Assembly (NCBI RefSeq): GCF_042683745.1
Contig: NZ_JBHUJX010000012.1
Span: 124,001-188,000, forward strand
From: Pseudoneobacillus sp042683745
GTDB taxonomy: Bacteria > Bacillota > Bacilli > Bacillales > Cytobacillaceae
Length of the DNA: 64,000 nucleotides
Direction: 5' to 3'
The translations under genes and the position numbers were made by a program. Shown here one piece after another: positions 51,232 to 60,193 of this stretch (the stretch's first letter is position 1; each line of letters opens with the position of its first letter). The notes beneath the pieces are model-generated. The model was not told the origin of the DNA. It was given only the letters and a program-made list of their open reading frames with translations, and searched no databases.

Positions 51232-51250
51232 GTTATTAGTCTCAAATTAT

Positions 51251-51265
51251 TAGAAAACGCTTTCA
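51251..51265. promoter_or_regulatory. Cre-like CcpA site
   Basis: TAGAAAACGCTTTCA matches the cre consensus WTGNAANCGNWNNCW at all but one fixed position (A for T at position 2). It lies between the palindrome and the sigma-54 promoter, consistent with glucose repression. Confidence 0.55.
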
Positions 51266-51282
51266 AAATAGTATTTATATTT

Positions 51283-51299
51283 TTGGCATGATACTTGCA
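51283..51299 (+). promoter_or_regulatory. Sigma-54 (SigL) promoter
   Basis: TTGGCATGATACTTGCA fits the sigma-54 consensus YTGGCACGNNNNTTGCW: the invariant GG and GC are 10 bp apart. Transcription should begin near 51310, about 150 bp before the permease. Sigma-54 promoters need an enhancer-binding activator. Confidence 0.8.
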
Positions 51300-51463
51300 A
51301 ATATTTAATTACCATTTCAAGTAGAATTCATGTCAGTTGTCTCAACTATTTTTTGAATTAGATTTCTGAAAATTCTGCATGTTAATCGGAATTTCTTGTA
51401 AGTAATGATAGCTAGTTTTAAAAGCTTACAATCAAGAGGAAACATCTACAGAGGGGGACATTT

Positions 51464-52879
51464 ATGTTAAATGAAAACAAAGATTTAAAAAGGGAATTAA
51501 AAGGTCGACATTTATTTATGATTGCTCTTGGGGGAGTCATTGGAACGGGATTATTTCTAGGTTCCGGCTACACCATCGGGGAAGCAGGACCTGGAGGTGC
51601 TATTTTAGCTTATTTAGTTGGTGGCTTCGTTATGTATTTAACAATGCTTTGTTTAGGTGAATTAGCTGTTGCTGTTCCAGATGCTGGCTCCTACCAAACA
51701 TATGCAACAAAATTCATCTCTCCATCTTCTGGATATGTGATCGGTTGGTTATCATGGTTGAATTGGTCCGTGACAGTCGGTTTAGAGCTAATCACCGTTA
51801 GTATTTTAATGAAACGTTGGTTTCCAGACACTCCTGCCTGGATCTGGTGTGTGGTCTTCGCTGTTATTTTATATGCGATTAATGCATTATCTTCAAAGAG
51901 CTTTGCAGAAGTTGAGTTTTGGTTCTCTAGTATTAAAGTTGTTACCATTATAGGGTTTATTATATTAGGTGGCGCAGCAATGTTTGGCATTATAGATATG
52001 AATGGGGGAGACTCAGCACCTTTCTTATCCAACTTTACTGATCATGGCGGACTTTTTCCGAATGGGGTTTTGGCGATTTTGATCACAATGATTGGTGTCA
52101 ATTTCTCATTCCAAGGAACAGAGCTTGTAGGGGTTGCGGCAGGGGAAAGTGAAAATCCTGAAAAAACAATTCCGAAAGCGATTAATAATACTGTATGGAG
52201 AATTCTTATCTTTTTCGTATTAGCCATGTTCGTACTTGCAGGATTGTTCCCATGGAAGGAAGCAGGACTAGTTGAAAGCCCATTCGTTGTCGTATTCGAT
52301 AGAATCGGAATCCCATATGCAGCTGACATTATGAATTTCGTCATCATTACTGCTGTATTATCCGTTGCAAACTCTGGATTATATGCAACGTCTCGTGTAA
52401 TGTGGTCGATGTCACAAAAGGGAATGATCTCTCCATTCTTTGGGAAGCTTTCCAAAAGAGGAGTTCCAATCAATGCATTGTCAGCAAGTATGGTAGTCGG
52501 TTGTTTATCTTTACTTTGTGGTGTATTTGCTGAAGATACGGTTTATTTATGGCTTCTATCTATCGCTGGTTTTGGTGCAGTAGTCGTTTGGGCATCCATT
52601 GCACTTTCGAATTACCTCGGTAGAAAGCAATTTTTAAAACAAGGTGGAAAGATAGAAGATTTAAAATATAAAACTCCTTTATATCCTTTTGTACCACTAT
52701 TAGCACTAACATTAAATGTATTAGTTATTATAAGCTTAGCTTTCATTCCTGAGCAAAGAATGGCATTATACTGTGGAATACCATTTATGCTCGCTACGTA
52801 CTTGTATTACCATTTCGTGGCAAAACGGAAAATGGCAGCCTATAACGGGAATAACGAAGTAGAGAAAAAAGTTTCTTAA
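51464..52879 (+). CDS. Amino acid permease (RocE/RocC-like)
   Basis: This 471-residue APC-superfamily transporter has 12 predicted helices. It matches RocE-type basic amino acid permeases: RHLFMIALGGVIGTGLFLGS, CLGELAVAVPDAGSYQTYAT, GVNFSFQGTELVGVAAGESE and IPYAADIMNFVI. The family imports arginine or ornithine in Bacillus. Control by a sigma-54 promoter and a cre-like site is consistent with a catabolic permease like rocE. No roc catabolic genes are within the window. The start follows GAGGGGG. Confidence 0.88.
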   Translation: MLNENKDLKRELKGRHLFMIALGGVIGTGLFLGSGYTIGEAGPGGAILAYLVGGFVMYLTMLCLGELAVAVPDAGSYQTYATKFISPSSGYVIGWLSWLNWSVTVGLELITVSILMKRWFPDTPAWIWCVVFAVILYAINALSSKSFAEVEFWFSSIKVVTIIGFIILGGAAMFGIIDMNGGDSAPFLSNFTDHGGLFPNGVLAILITMIGVNFSFQGTELVGVAAGESENPEKTIPKAINNTVWRILIFFVLAMFVLAGLFPWKEAGLVESPFVVVFDRIGIPYAADIMNFVIITAVLSVANSGLYATSRVMWSMSQKGMISPFFGKLSKRGVPINALSASMVVGCLSLLCGVFAEDTVYLWLLSIAGFGAVVVWASIALSNYLGRKQFLKQGGKIEDLKYKTPLYPFVPLLALTLNVLVIISLAFIPEQRMALYCGIPFMLATYLYYHFVAKRKMAAYNGNNEVEKKVS

Positions 52880-52888
52880 TTCTTATCG

Positions 52889-52937
52889 AAAGAAAGGACA
52901 AGGTGAATCGGAAAAAGCCTTGTTCTTTCTTTTTTTT
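52889..52937 (+). terminator. Terminator after the permease gene
   Basis: AGAAAGGACAAGGT and GCCTTGTTCTTTCT pair imperfectly around a purine-rich loop and end in TTTTTT. Confidence 0.8.
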
Positions 52938-53009
52938 ATAAAATCGTGATGTAAATGGGCACAATGGATTATAATGGACATGATGATTTTTGAAGAGAAT
53001 GGGGTTTAT

Positions 53010-55540
53010 ATGTTGCAGTTCTTTAAAAATAAAAAATGGTTACCGTTATTAAAATTGACCATCCCTTTTGGACTTCTTTTTTTCCTTCTATGGGAAGGTA
53101 AGAAATTTACTAAAGACATTGATGTGCATTTATTGCAAAAGCATATGAATGAACTTGGACTTTATCATGTAATCTTGATCCTTATCATTGGTCTAATCAG
53201 TGTCAATATCATGAGTTTCTATGATCTAATCCTAAAAAAGAGATTACATATGAATATCCCGATCCCATTACTTTTTCAGTATTCCTTTATTAGTAATACA
53301 ATGTCCAATTTATTTGGATTTGGTGGGTTTGCTGGTTCAGCTTTAAGAACTTATTTTTACCAAAAATATAAACAAGATCGGATGGATGTGATAAAAGGGA
53401 TTGCTGAGCTCTCAGCCTTTTATTTATCTGGACTTTCGATTCTTTGTTGGTGTTTCCTTCTTGGGCCATTAGATCATTCGATGTTAATTGAATATCGTTG
53501 GCTGTTTTTTGCCGTATGGGGTATTGCTATTTATTTGCCTGTTATGCTTTTAGTGCTATATTTTACAAAAAGAATCAACATCTTTCAAAAACAAGAACGT
53601 CGGTTTACTTATAGTCTTCTACTCATCTCCACACTTGAGTGGTTGTTTGTTTTTATTACAATTTTTATGATCGCAAAGGTATTGGGGATATCCGTATCTT
53701 TTTCAGAAACTCTCTCCATTGGAATAGTTGCAGCTTCGGCTGGGGTTATAAGTATGATCCCTGGTGGCTTAGGGTCATTCGACTTTATTTTTATGATTGG
53801 ATTATCCAATCTTGGCGTTTTCGAGGAACAAGCGCTTTTACTCTTACTTTTATACCGTATTAGTTATTATTTCTTTCCTTTTTTCATTGGTCTATTTATG
53901 TTGATTCGTCATTTTTGGAAGCAATTGAATGTAAGATGGAGTGGGCTACCAACTGTTATAATTGGGAATGTTAGTCATTTTTTTGTGACGATTTTAGTGT
54001 TTTGCTCCGGGGTTATTTTGTTATTATCAGCATCCCTACCAGCTATAATTGAAAGAATTAAATTTATGGATCGACTTTTATCAATGCCGATTATGAATTT
54101 ATCTCATTTATTATCTATTGGTGTAGGGATTACCTTATTAGGATTAGCTAGAGGGATTGAATATAAAGTAAAGAGGGCTTATTATTTAACCTTCATTATG
54201 CTAATAGTCGGAGCCATTTTTACCTTTTCGAAAAACTTCGATTACGAAGAAGCACTTTTTGTACTATTTGTTGCATTTGTTCTCTGGCTTTCAAGACAAC
54301 GCTTTTATCGAGAAAATTTTGTTTACACCTGGGGAAGAATCCTCTTTGATGTAGTCGTTCTTTTCATCGTATTAGGTTTTTCTTAAGTATCGGATATGCC
54401 AATCTACCGAAGAATCCGATTCGAATTCCCGAGAAATTCCGTGATTTTATTTATACAGAACCTTCGGATTTGTGGATGAGTGGATTGATTGGATCTTTGT
54501 TCGCTTTTTGTATATTATTTCTTGCTTTTTGGATAAAGCGCCCACCTAAAATGGAAAAAAAAGCGTCAATCAATGAAGCAACAAAAATATCTGAGCACTT
54601 ACATAAATATGGTGGAACCGTTCTTTCTCACCTTTTATTTTTACATGATAAAGCTGTCTATTGGACGAAGGATAATAAAGTGTTATTTTCCTATCAAACG
54701 ATTGCAGATAAAGTTGTCGTATTAGGTGATCCCGTTGGGGAAAAGGGAGCAATTTTTAAATCAATTGAAGAACTGAAGGAAAGTGTCGATCGATTTGGAT
54801 ATACTCCCATCTATTATCAGGTAAGTCAGAAAATGCTTCCTTATCTTCATGAAAATGGATATGACTTTATCAAACTCGGTGAAGAAGGGTATGTGGACTT
54901 AAAGGAATTTTCATTATCAGGTAAAAAAATGAAGGGATTGAGAGCTGGTAAAAATAAATTAGAACGTGAAGGGTATCGGTTTGAAATCATACACCCACCA
55001 TTTTCTAATGAGTTGCTTACACAATTAAAATATATTTCGGATCATTGGTTAGGTGGGCGAGCCGAAAAAGGATTTTCATTAGGCTTTTTTAATGAATCTT
55101 ATATTTCACTTGATCCCATTGCCACTGTTACGAACCAACACGGAGAGGTTGTTGCTTTTTCAACCATTATGCCAGTTTATGATCAACATCAAACGATTTC
55201 CGTTGATATAATGCGCTTTTTACCTGATTCACCAAATGGAACGATGGATTTCATCTTTATTAACCTATTGGAATGGGCAAAGGAAGAAGGTTTTGTATAT
55301 TTCAATTTGGGAATGGCGCCGTTGTCCAATGTCGGAATCTCTAAATATTCTTTTTTAAGTGAAAAAATCGCTGCCCAAATTTATAAACAAGGTCATGTGT
55401 TTTATCATTTCGAAGGTGTTCGAAGGTTTAAAGATAAATATGCGGATCTGTGGGAGCCAAAGTATTTAGCTTATAAACGAAAAACATCCTTATTATTTAC
55501 GATGCTACAGCTAACCTATCTAATTAATAGAAAAAAATGA
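53010..55540 (+). pseudogene. mprF: Phosphatidylglycerol lysyltransferase, split by a -1 frameshift
   Basis: MprF adds lysine to phosphatidylglycerol and flips the product outward, lowering sensitivity to cationic peptides. The N-terminal flippase with about 14 helices (GLISVNIMSFYDLILKK, NTMSNLFGFGGFAGSALRTY, SMIPGGLGSFDFIF) is in frame to the TAA at 54384. The synthase domain (VLGDPVGEKGAIFKSIEEL, GYDFIKLGEEGYVDL, NLGMAPLSNVG) is in another frame and its upstream reading is open to the same place. Adding one T to the T5 run at 54377-54381 gives GFFLSIGYANLPKNP and a continuous protein. The gene is either truly broken into two halves or has a homopolymer read error. Confidence 0.88.
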
Positions 55541-55546
55541 ACGTTA

Positions 55547-55592
55547 AAAATAGCCCCGACTTCATCAATTAAGATGACATTGGGGCTATTTT
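55547..55592. terminator. Bidirectional terminator between mprF and the Opp permeases
   Basis: AAATAGCCCC and GGGGCTATTT enclose an inner TCATC/GATGA pairing; A- and T-runs flank both sides. Confidence 0.85.
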
Positions 55593-56518
55593 TATAAATT
55601 ATGCTTGACCCGGTATTGTTTTTGGATTTGGTTACGGATTCCTTGCCCAAGTAAATTAAAGGTCATGATAAAGAATGTGATGAATAATGCGGTTGAAAAC
55701 GGGATCCAAGGATTTTTCTGGATATCGTATAGGATGTTTCCAAGAAGGGTTGGCCAAGCAAGAGATGCATTTTGCATTTCATATATAGGCGGGCCACCAA
55801 TAATTCCGCCAACCATGACAAATTTTTGGGAAATAAAGATAGAAAAAATCCCAAGTTGTCCAATTAAAAACATGATCTTACCTAATAGCATGACAAAGAC
55901 AGCAGATAGCTGTGGAAAGATGTATGGCAAATAATAGTGACGAAACATATATAAAGGTTTATTGCCGACGGCTAGCCCTGATAAAATAAACTCTGATGTT
56001 TTCAAATCATTAAGCTGCTGACGAAGTATTTCAGCAAGTCTGCCCACTTCAAGAACGATAATAATAACAATTAACCATATCCAGCGTTTATTTGAGAAAA
56101 TAATCAGTGGATTATTTGCCATAAGTAATATAAAAAACAAGGAAGGAATTCTTGAAAATAAGATATTCCAATTATGTAAGGCCATTTGCCCAAAACGGTT
56201 AAAAGCGGCTAGTAATCCAAAAGGGACTGAGATGATAAAGCATAAAACACTAATGACTAATACTGTAAAAAAAGTTTCCTTGGAACCAAGGACAAGAACA
56301 CTTAATAAATCTCTCCCACTCCGGTCAGAACCGAGTAAAAATTGGCCACTTGGATCATAGGGAGGAGGGATAATCTTATTCTCCGTCTTGAGAAATCCGT
56401 GTTTAGTTAATTCAGAATCAATAAATGGCAAATATGGTCCTAATACTATCATGATCAATAAAATAAGAAAAAAGAGCAATCCAATAAAAAGAGGTTTATT
56501 ATCTACTATTCTCCTCAT
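55592..56518 (-). CDS. Oligopeptide-type ABC transporter permease (DppC/OppC-like)
   Basis: This 308-residue inner-membrane permease has an N-terminal helix, the typical FLLGSDRSGRDLLSVLVLGSK segment of DppC-type permeases, and a permease loop GLAVGNKPLYMFRHYYLPYI that contacts the ATPase (EAA loop). It has about six helices. It overlaps the partner permease start by one base. No solute-binding protein or ATPase gene is adjacent, so partners must be elsewhere. Confidence 0.87.
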   Translation of the reverse strand: MRRIVDNKPLFIGLLFFLILLIMIVLGPYLPFIDSELTKHGFLKTENKIIPPPYDPSGQFLLGSDRSGRDLLSVLVLGSKETFFTVLVISVLCFIISVPFGLLAAFNRFGQMALHNWNILFSRIPSLFFILLMANNPLIIFSNKRWIWLIVIIIVLEVGRLAEILRQQLNDLKTSEFILSGLAVGNKPLYMFRHYYLPYIFPQLSAVFVMLLGKIMFLIGQLGIFSIFISQKFVMVGGIIGGPPIYEMQNASLAWPTLLGNILYDIQKNPWIPFSTALFITFFIMTFNLLGQGIRNQIQKQYRVKHNL

Positions 56519-57462
56519 TAATTAACCTCCTTTGATGTTGGAACAAGATAGTGTGAAATGATGAGTTGAATCCATATAGAGACTAAGATTAATATCATAA
56601 ATCCGAATGAAAAGCCAACGACGGTTGAAACTTCTACAGGAAAACCTTGTCCAACCATAAATGTGGACTTTGCTTGCAATGAATCAAGTAATCTTTTTCC
56701 TGCCCCTCGATAAAACGTTAAATATTCCACAATAATCGAACTAGAAATCAAGATAAGAGTAATCGTAAGAAATTGACTTAAAATTTTGGACCAGCAATTC
56801 CAAAGCATATGTTTATAGATGATGATTCTTTCGTTCATTCCTTTTGCTTTAGCAGTGATAATATAATCTTTCCCTTCTTCATTACTCATCGCAATTGAAG
56901 TAATACTAGCGATATAGGAAAATGGGTAAAGGGAAAGGAAAAAAATAGGCAAGAGAGTATTGTACCATTTATCATAACCATAAATATCAATATGAGGAAA
57001 ACTTTGTCTCATCAATAAAATAAGTCCGTATTGAACCGAAATAATAATGAAAAAATCAGGCACAGACTGAAATAGCCAAGTGGTTCCACTCCCAGTCCAA
57101 TTTTTCCAAGATCTCATATTTCTATAATCATACATTCCTTTCAATATTCCGAGTGAAATGCTGATGATAAATGCTGGTATAATGATGGTCAGCGTTCGTT
57201 TCATATAATGAAAGAGTTCTTCCTCTACGGTTGTCCCAAACTTTGTTTCTCCGAAGCTCTTCTTTTCAATGACCATCTGATAATATTGATTAATATTTTC
57301 CTTATAGGCATCCCATGAAAATTTATAGGTTCCATTAATATGATGACTTTTAGGATCCGGTTGATAAACCGCATCTCTTGGTATGAGAATGATAAGAAAC
57401 ATCACGATTGTTATGAGTAACCATATGAAAAATCCGCCTATAAGTTTAAAAATTAATTTCAT
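56518..57462 (-). CDS. Oligopeptide-type ABC transporter permease (DppB/OppB-like)
   Basis: This 314-residue permease (ATG 57462, AGTGGTGG upstream; the longer start at 57489 would cover that site) has six helices. The EAA loop reads TAKAKGMNERIIIYKHMLWNC, and FYRGAGKRLLDSLQ near the C-terminus matches DppB proteins. The insertion between helices 1 and 2 (about 60 residues) is longer than usual. It is translationally coupled to the DppC-like gene. Confidence 0.85.
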   Translation of the reverse strand: MKLIFKLIGGFFIWLLITIVMFLIILIPRDAVYQPDPKSHHINGTYKFSWDAYKENINQYYQMVIEKKSFGETKFGTTVEEELFHYMKRTLTIIIPAFIISISLGILKGMYDYRNMRSWKNWTGSGTTWLFQSVPDFFIIISVQYGLILLMRQSFPHIDIYGYDKWYNTLLPIFFLSLYPFSYIASITSIAMSNEEGKDYIITAKAKGMNERIIIYKHMLWNCWSKILSQFLTITLILISSSIIVEYLTFYRGAGKRLLDSLQAKSTFMVGQGFPVEVSTVVGFSFGFMILILVSIWIQLIISHYLVPTSKEVN

Positions 57463-57855
57463 AAAACCACCACTTTCTTCATTGTTCACTACGAGAAATT
57501 TTGCAGTGAAGCCTGAATGAATTATCTGAAAAAAAATACAATTTATATTTTACAAGATTATTAGGATATTTTCCATTATTTAGATGCAAAGAAAAGCCAC
57601 TTGTAGTGATGGTGATATTAGTATTATTAATAATTTATTACAATTGTGTTACAGACGAAATCTTGAAATACCTCGAAAACCTTTAGTAATCTTAATAAAG
57701 TCGATTAGACAGTTCATTTTATTTTTGAAATTTTTGTTGATTATTTTCCCATTAGAGTTATAGTTTGCTAGTTCATCCAGTTTTTTAGGCTACCAAATCA
57801 TTTTTCAGACAATTAGTATGGAGATAGAACATCGAAAAAAAGGAGATGACACATC
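57463..57855. other. Intergenic region without a recognised gene
   Basis: This AT-rich 393-bp gap separates the divergent permease and cell-wall hydrolase genes. I see promoters in principle on both sides but no convincing element, no terminator and no conserved ORF. Confidence 0.5.
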
Positions 57856-58614
57856 ATGAAGAAGCAACTACTAATTGCCGCAGCAGCTGCAGGATTATTT
57901 TTCACAAGTATGAATGGAGCAGCCAGTGCCCACGAAAACACATATAAAGTTCAATCGGGTGATACCCTCTGGAAAATTGCCACAGCAAACGGAATTACTG
58001 TAAACGAACTAAAAACATGGAATCAATTAACTTCAGATAATATTTATATCAATCAAACTCTTTCTCTATTAGCTCCACACACACATTCTACTTCAACCAC
58101 CTACGTTGTAAAATCTGGTGATATGCTTTGGGTTATCGCAAAGAATGCAGGAATCACTGTTGATCAATTAAAATCACTTAATGGATTAATATCAGACATG
58201 ATCTATGTTGGACAAGTTTTAAAAGTATCGACAGATTCAGGAACTTACGGATCCGTTTCAAAAGTGGATACACTTGTAAGCGAAGCGAAAAAATATATTG
58301 GAACTCCGTATGTTTGGGGAGGTTCGACACCATCAGGATTTGATTGCAGTGGTTATTTGAACTTCGTATACTCGAAAGTAGGTGTTTCCATTCCTCGAAC
58401 AGTGGCCACCATTTGGAGTGCGACCAAGCCTGTATCTACACCAAAAATTGGTGATATCGTCTTCTTTGAAACAACATCTGGACCATCACATGCAGGTATC
58501 TATTTAGGTAATAATCAATTCATCCATGCAAGTACATCCTTAGGAGTAATTATCAGTGACCTAAACAACTCATATTGGAAACAACGCTACCTCGGAGCGA
58601 AATCACCATTTTAG
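57856..58614 (+). CDS. LysM-NlpC/P60 cell wall endopeptidase
   Basis: This 252-residue secreted protein has a signal peptide (KKQLLIAAAAAGLFF ... ASA), two LysM domains (YKVQSGDTLWKIATANGITV at about 30-75; YVVKSGDMLWVIAKNAGITV at about 85-130) and a C-terminal NlpC/P60 domain. The catalytic Cys is in SGFDCSGYLNFVY and the His in GPSHAGIYLG. The family cuts D-gamma-glutamyl bonds in peptidoglycan, as in LytE and LytF, for cell separation or elongation. The start follows AAAGGAG. Confidence 0.93.
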   Translation: MKKQLLIAAAAAGLFFTSMNGAASAHENTYKVQSGDTLWKIATANGITVNELKTWNQLTSDNIYINQTLSLLAPHTHSTSTTYVVKSGDMLWVIAKNAGITVDQLKSLNGLISDMIYVGQVLKVSTDSGTYGSVSKVDTLVSEAKKYIGTPYVWGGSTPSGFDCSGYLNFVYSKVGVSIPRTVATIWSATKPVSTPKIGDIVFFETTSGPSHAGIYLGNNQFIHASTSLGVIISDLNNSYWKQRYLGAKSPF

Positions 58615-58616
58615 GA

Positions 58617-58651
58617 CTTTAAAGCCCTGGGGGTCCCCCAGGGCTTTAAAG
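58617..58651. terminator. Perfect 17-bp palindrome after the LysM-P60 gene
   Basis: CTTTAAAGCCCTGGGGG, a single T, then the exact reverse complement. No T-run follows, so it may be an mRNA end structure or a DNA site rather than a classical terminator. It shares CTTTAAAG and G/C cores with the element at 62069. Confidence 0.7.
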
Positions 58652-58670
58652 TGCTAAATAATTACTCATG

Positions 58671-59915
58671 TTATTTATCCAATACTTCTGGAAAGGATAG
58701 GGTGAAGCATGTTCCATTTCCAACCTTGCTATCAATTTTGATTTTTCCATTCATTCTTTTTAATATGTCTAGAGAAATCATTAACCCAAGTCCCGTACCT
58801 TTCGTTTTTGTTGAATAATAGGGTTGACCAATTTGATTTAGCTGCTCCTTCGATATTCCGAGGCCTTCATCTTTGATTTTGATAATTGTTTCGTTCAATG
58901 TTGAATAAGATTGTATTTCTAACATTCCTCCTTCAGGCATTGACTCTATCCCATTCTTGACAATATTAATAATCAGTTGCTTAAATTCATTGAGATCACC
59001 ATGAATTCTCAATTCTTCTTGGATCTGGACATTGAAGTCAACACCTGAAATCATGGAATACGGCCGTAAGAATTCTAAGACATCCCGTAAACTATTGGAA
59101 ACAATAATAGTTTCATTCTCTTGTTTATTGGGTCTAGAAAGGGAAAGAAAATCATCAATAATTTGTTGCGTGCGATCCAGTTCATCTAGTGATAAAGATA
59201 CATACATATTTTGACTTTTTGTTAAATTTTTTTCGTCTTTTAATAATTGCATAAATCCTCTAATCGTGGTCATTGGATTGCGGATTTCATGGGCAACAGA
59301 AGCCGCTAATTGGCTAATCGCATTTAACTTATCAGCATATTGAAGTTTTTTTCTCATCGTAATATGGTATTGATTCATTTCGAGTAAATAAATAACTAGT
59401 GTTAATACTCCAAAAGAAATAAACATAAAAGTAAATAAAAAGAAAGATTGGCTTGTTTGTTTTAACCCAATTAAACTAATAAATCTAGTTGTCGACATAA
59501 GGAAATACATTAATAAGGCAATCGTGGATTTTCGCAATAAAGAATAAGAATGATAATTTTTTTCAAAAAGAAAAAATAGGATACTCATAATGGTATAGTT
59601 TAAAATTAAAATTTGGCTATCATGTCCATTTGAAATTAATTTAAATAGGCATACGATTATAATCATTGTTATGCCTAACTTTTTGTTTAAATAAAAAAAG
59701 CTAATAAATATTGGGATAAACTTCATATCGAATAAAAGGTTATCATCCACCTTTACGGGAAATAGCATAGTAAGTATTAGAGATAGGAGTAATGCTGCAG
59801 TAAATATGAGGTCAGAATAACTTTCTTTCTCATCTCGTTTAATAAAACTATGGACAAAGGGAATAAATAGCATAATAAAAATATGAAGAAATAATTGTTC
59901 AATATTATAGCTCAA
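58671..59915 (-). CDS. Sensor histidine kinase (KinB-like)
   Basis: This 414-residue kinase has six or more N-terminal membrane helices of the 5TM/LYT-like type, a linker, then HisKA with the phospho-His in SVAHEIRNPMTTIRGFMQLL and the ATPase boxes NIVKNGIES, KIKDEGLGISKE and GTGLGLMIS. This layout is that of KinB, which feeds phosphate to Spo0F in the sporulation phosphorelay. No response regulator is nearby, as expected for phosphorelay kinases. TTG 59915 has AGGAGG upstream. Confidence 0.87.
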   Translation of the reverse strand: MSYNIEQLFLHIFIMLFIPFVHSFIKRDEKESYSDLIFTAALLLSLILTMLFPVKVDDNLLFDMKFIPIFISFFYLNKKLGITMIIIVCLFKLISNGHDSQILILNYTIMSILFFLFEKNYHSYSLLRKSTIALLMYFLMSTTRFISLIGLKQTSQSFFLFTFMFISFGVLTLVIYLLEMNQYHITMRKKLQYADKLNAISQLAASVAHEIRNPMTTIRGFMQLLKDEKNLTKSQNMYVSLSLDELDRTQQIIDDFLSLSRPNKQENETIIVSNSLRDVLEFLRPYSMISGVDFNVQIQEELRIHGDLNEFKQLIINIVKNGIESMPEGGMLEIQSYSTLNETIIKIKDEGLGISKEQLNQIGQPYYSTKTKGTGLGLMISLDILKRMNGKIKIDSKVGNGTCFTLSFPEVLDK

Positions 59916-60019
59916 GAAAGAACCTCCTATCCAATCATTACCATTATTAGTATAACAGAATAATAGATATATAAAAGTACTAAAAATTGAAATAATTAGT
60001 AGAAAGGGAAAATAAAGTA

Positions 60020-60160
60020 CAGTGCGCCTTAATCTACCCCGACAAGCAAATGCTTCGAAATCCAGAAAGTAGTTCTTTGACTTTTTGGGTGGCGAACATT
60101 TGATCTCGAGGGGCTAGTAGGCTTGAGCTGTACAATTTTCGAAGTCCAAAAAATTTATAC
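60020..60160. repeat. Dispersed GC-rich intergenic repeat, copy 4
   Basis: Here block B is inverted (TACCCCGACAAGCAAATGC, 60036-60054) and block A is plus (GACTTTTTGGGTGGCGAAC and TGATCTCGAGGGG, 60079-60113). No gene is present in 59916-60193. Confidence 0.75.
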
Positions 60161-60165
60161 CTATG

Positions 60166-60191
60166 AAAAGAGACCCGTTTCGTAACGAGTC
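60166..60191 (-). terminator. Terminator of the chemoreceptor gene
   Basis: On the minus strand AGACTCGTT and AACGGGTCT pair with one G-U, followed by CTTTTC. Confidence 0.7.
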
Positions 60192-60193
60192 TT

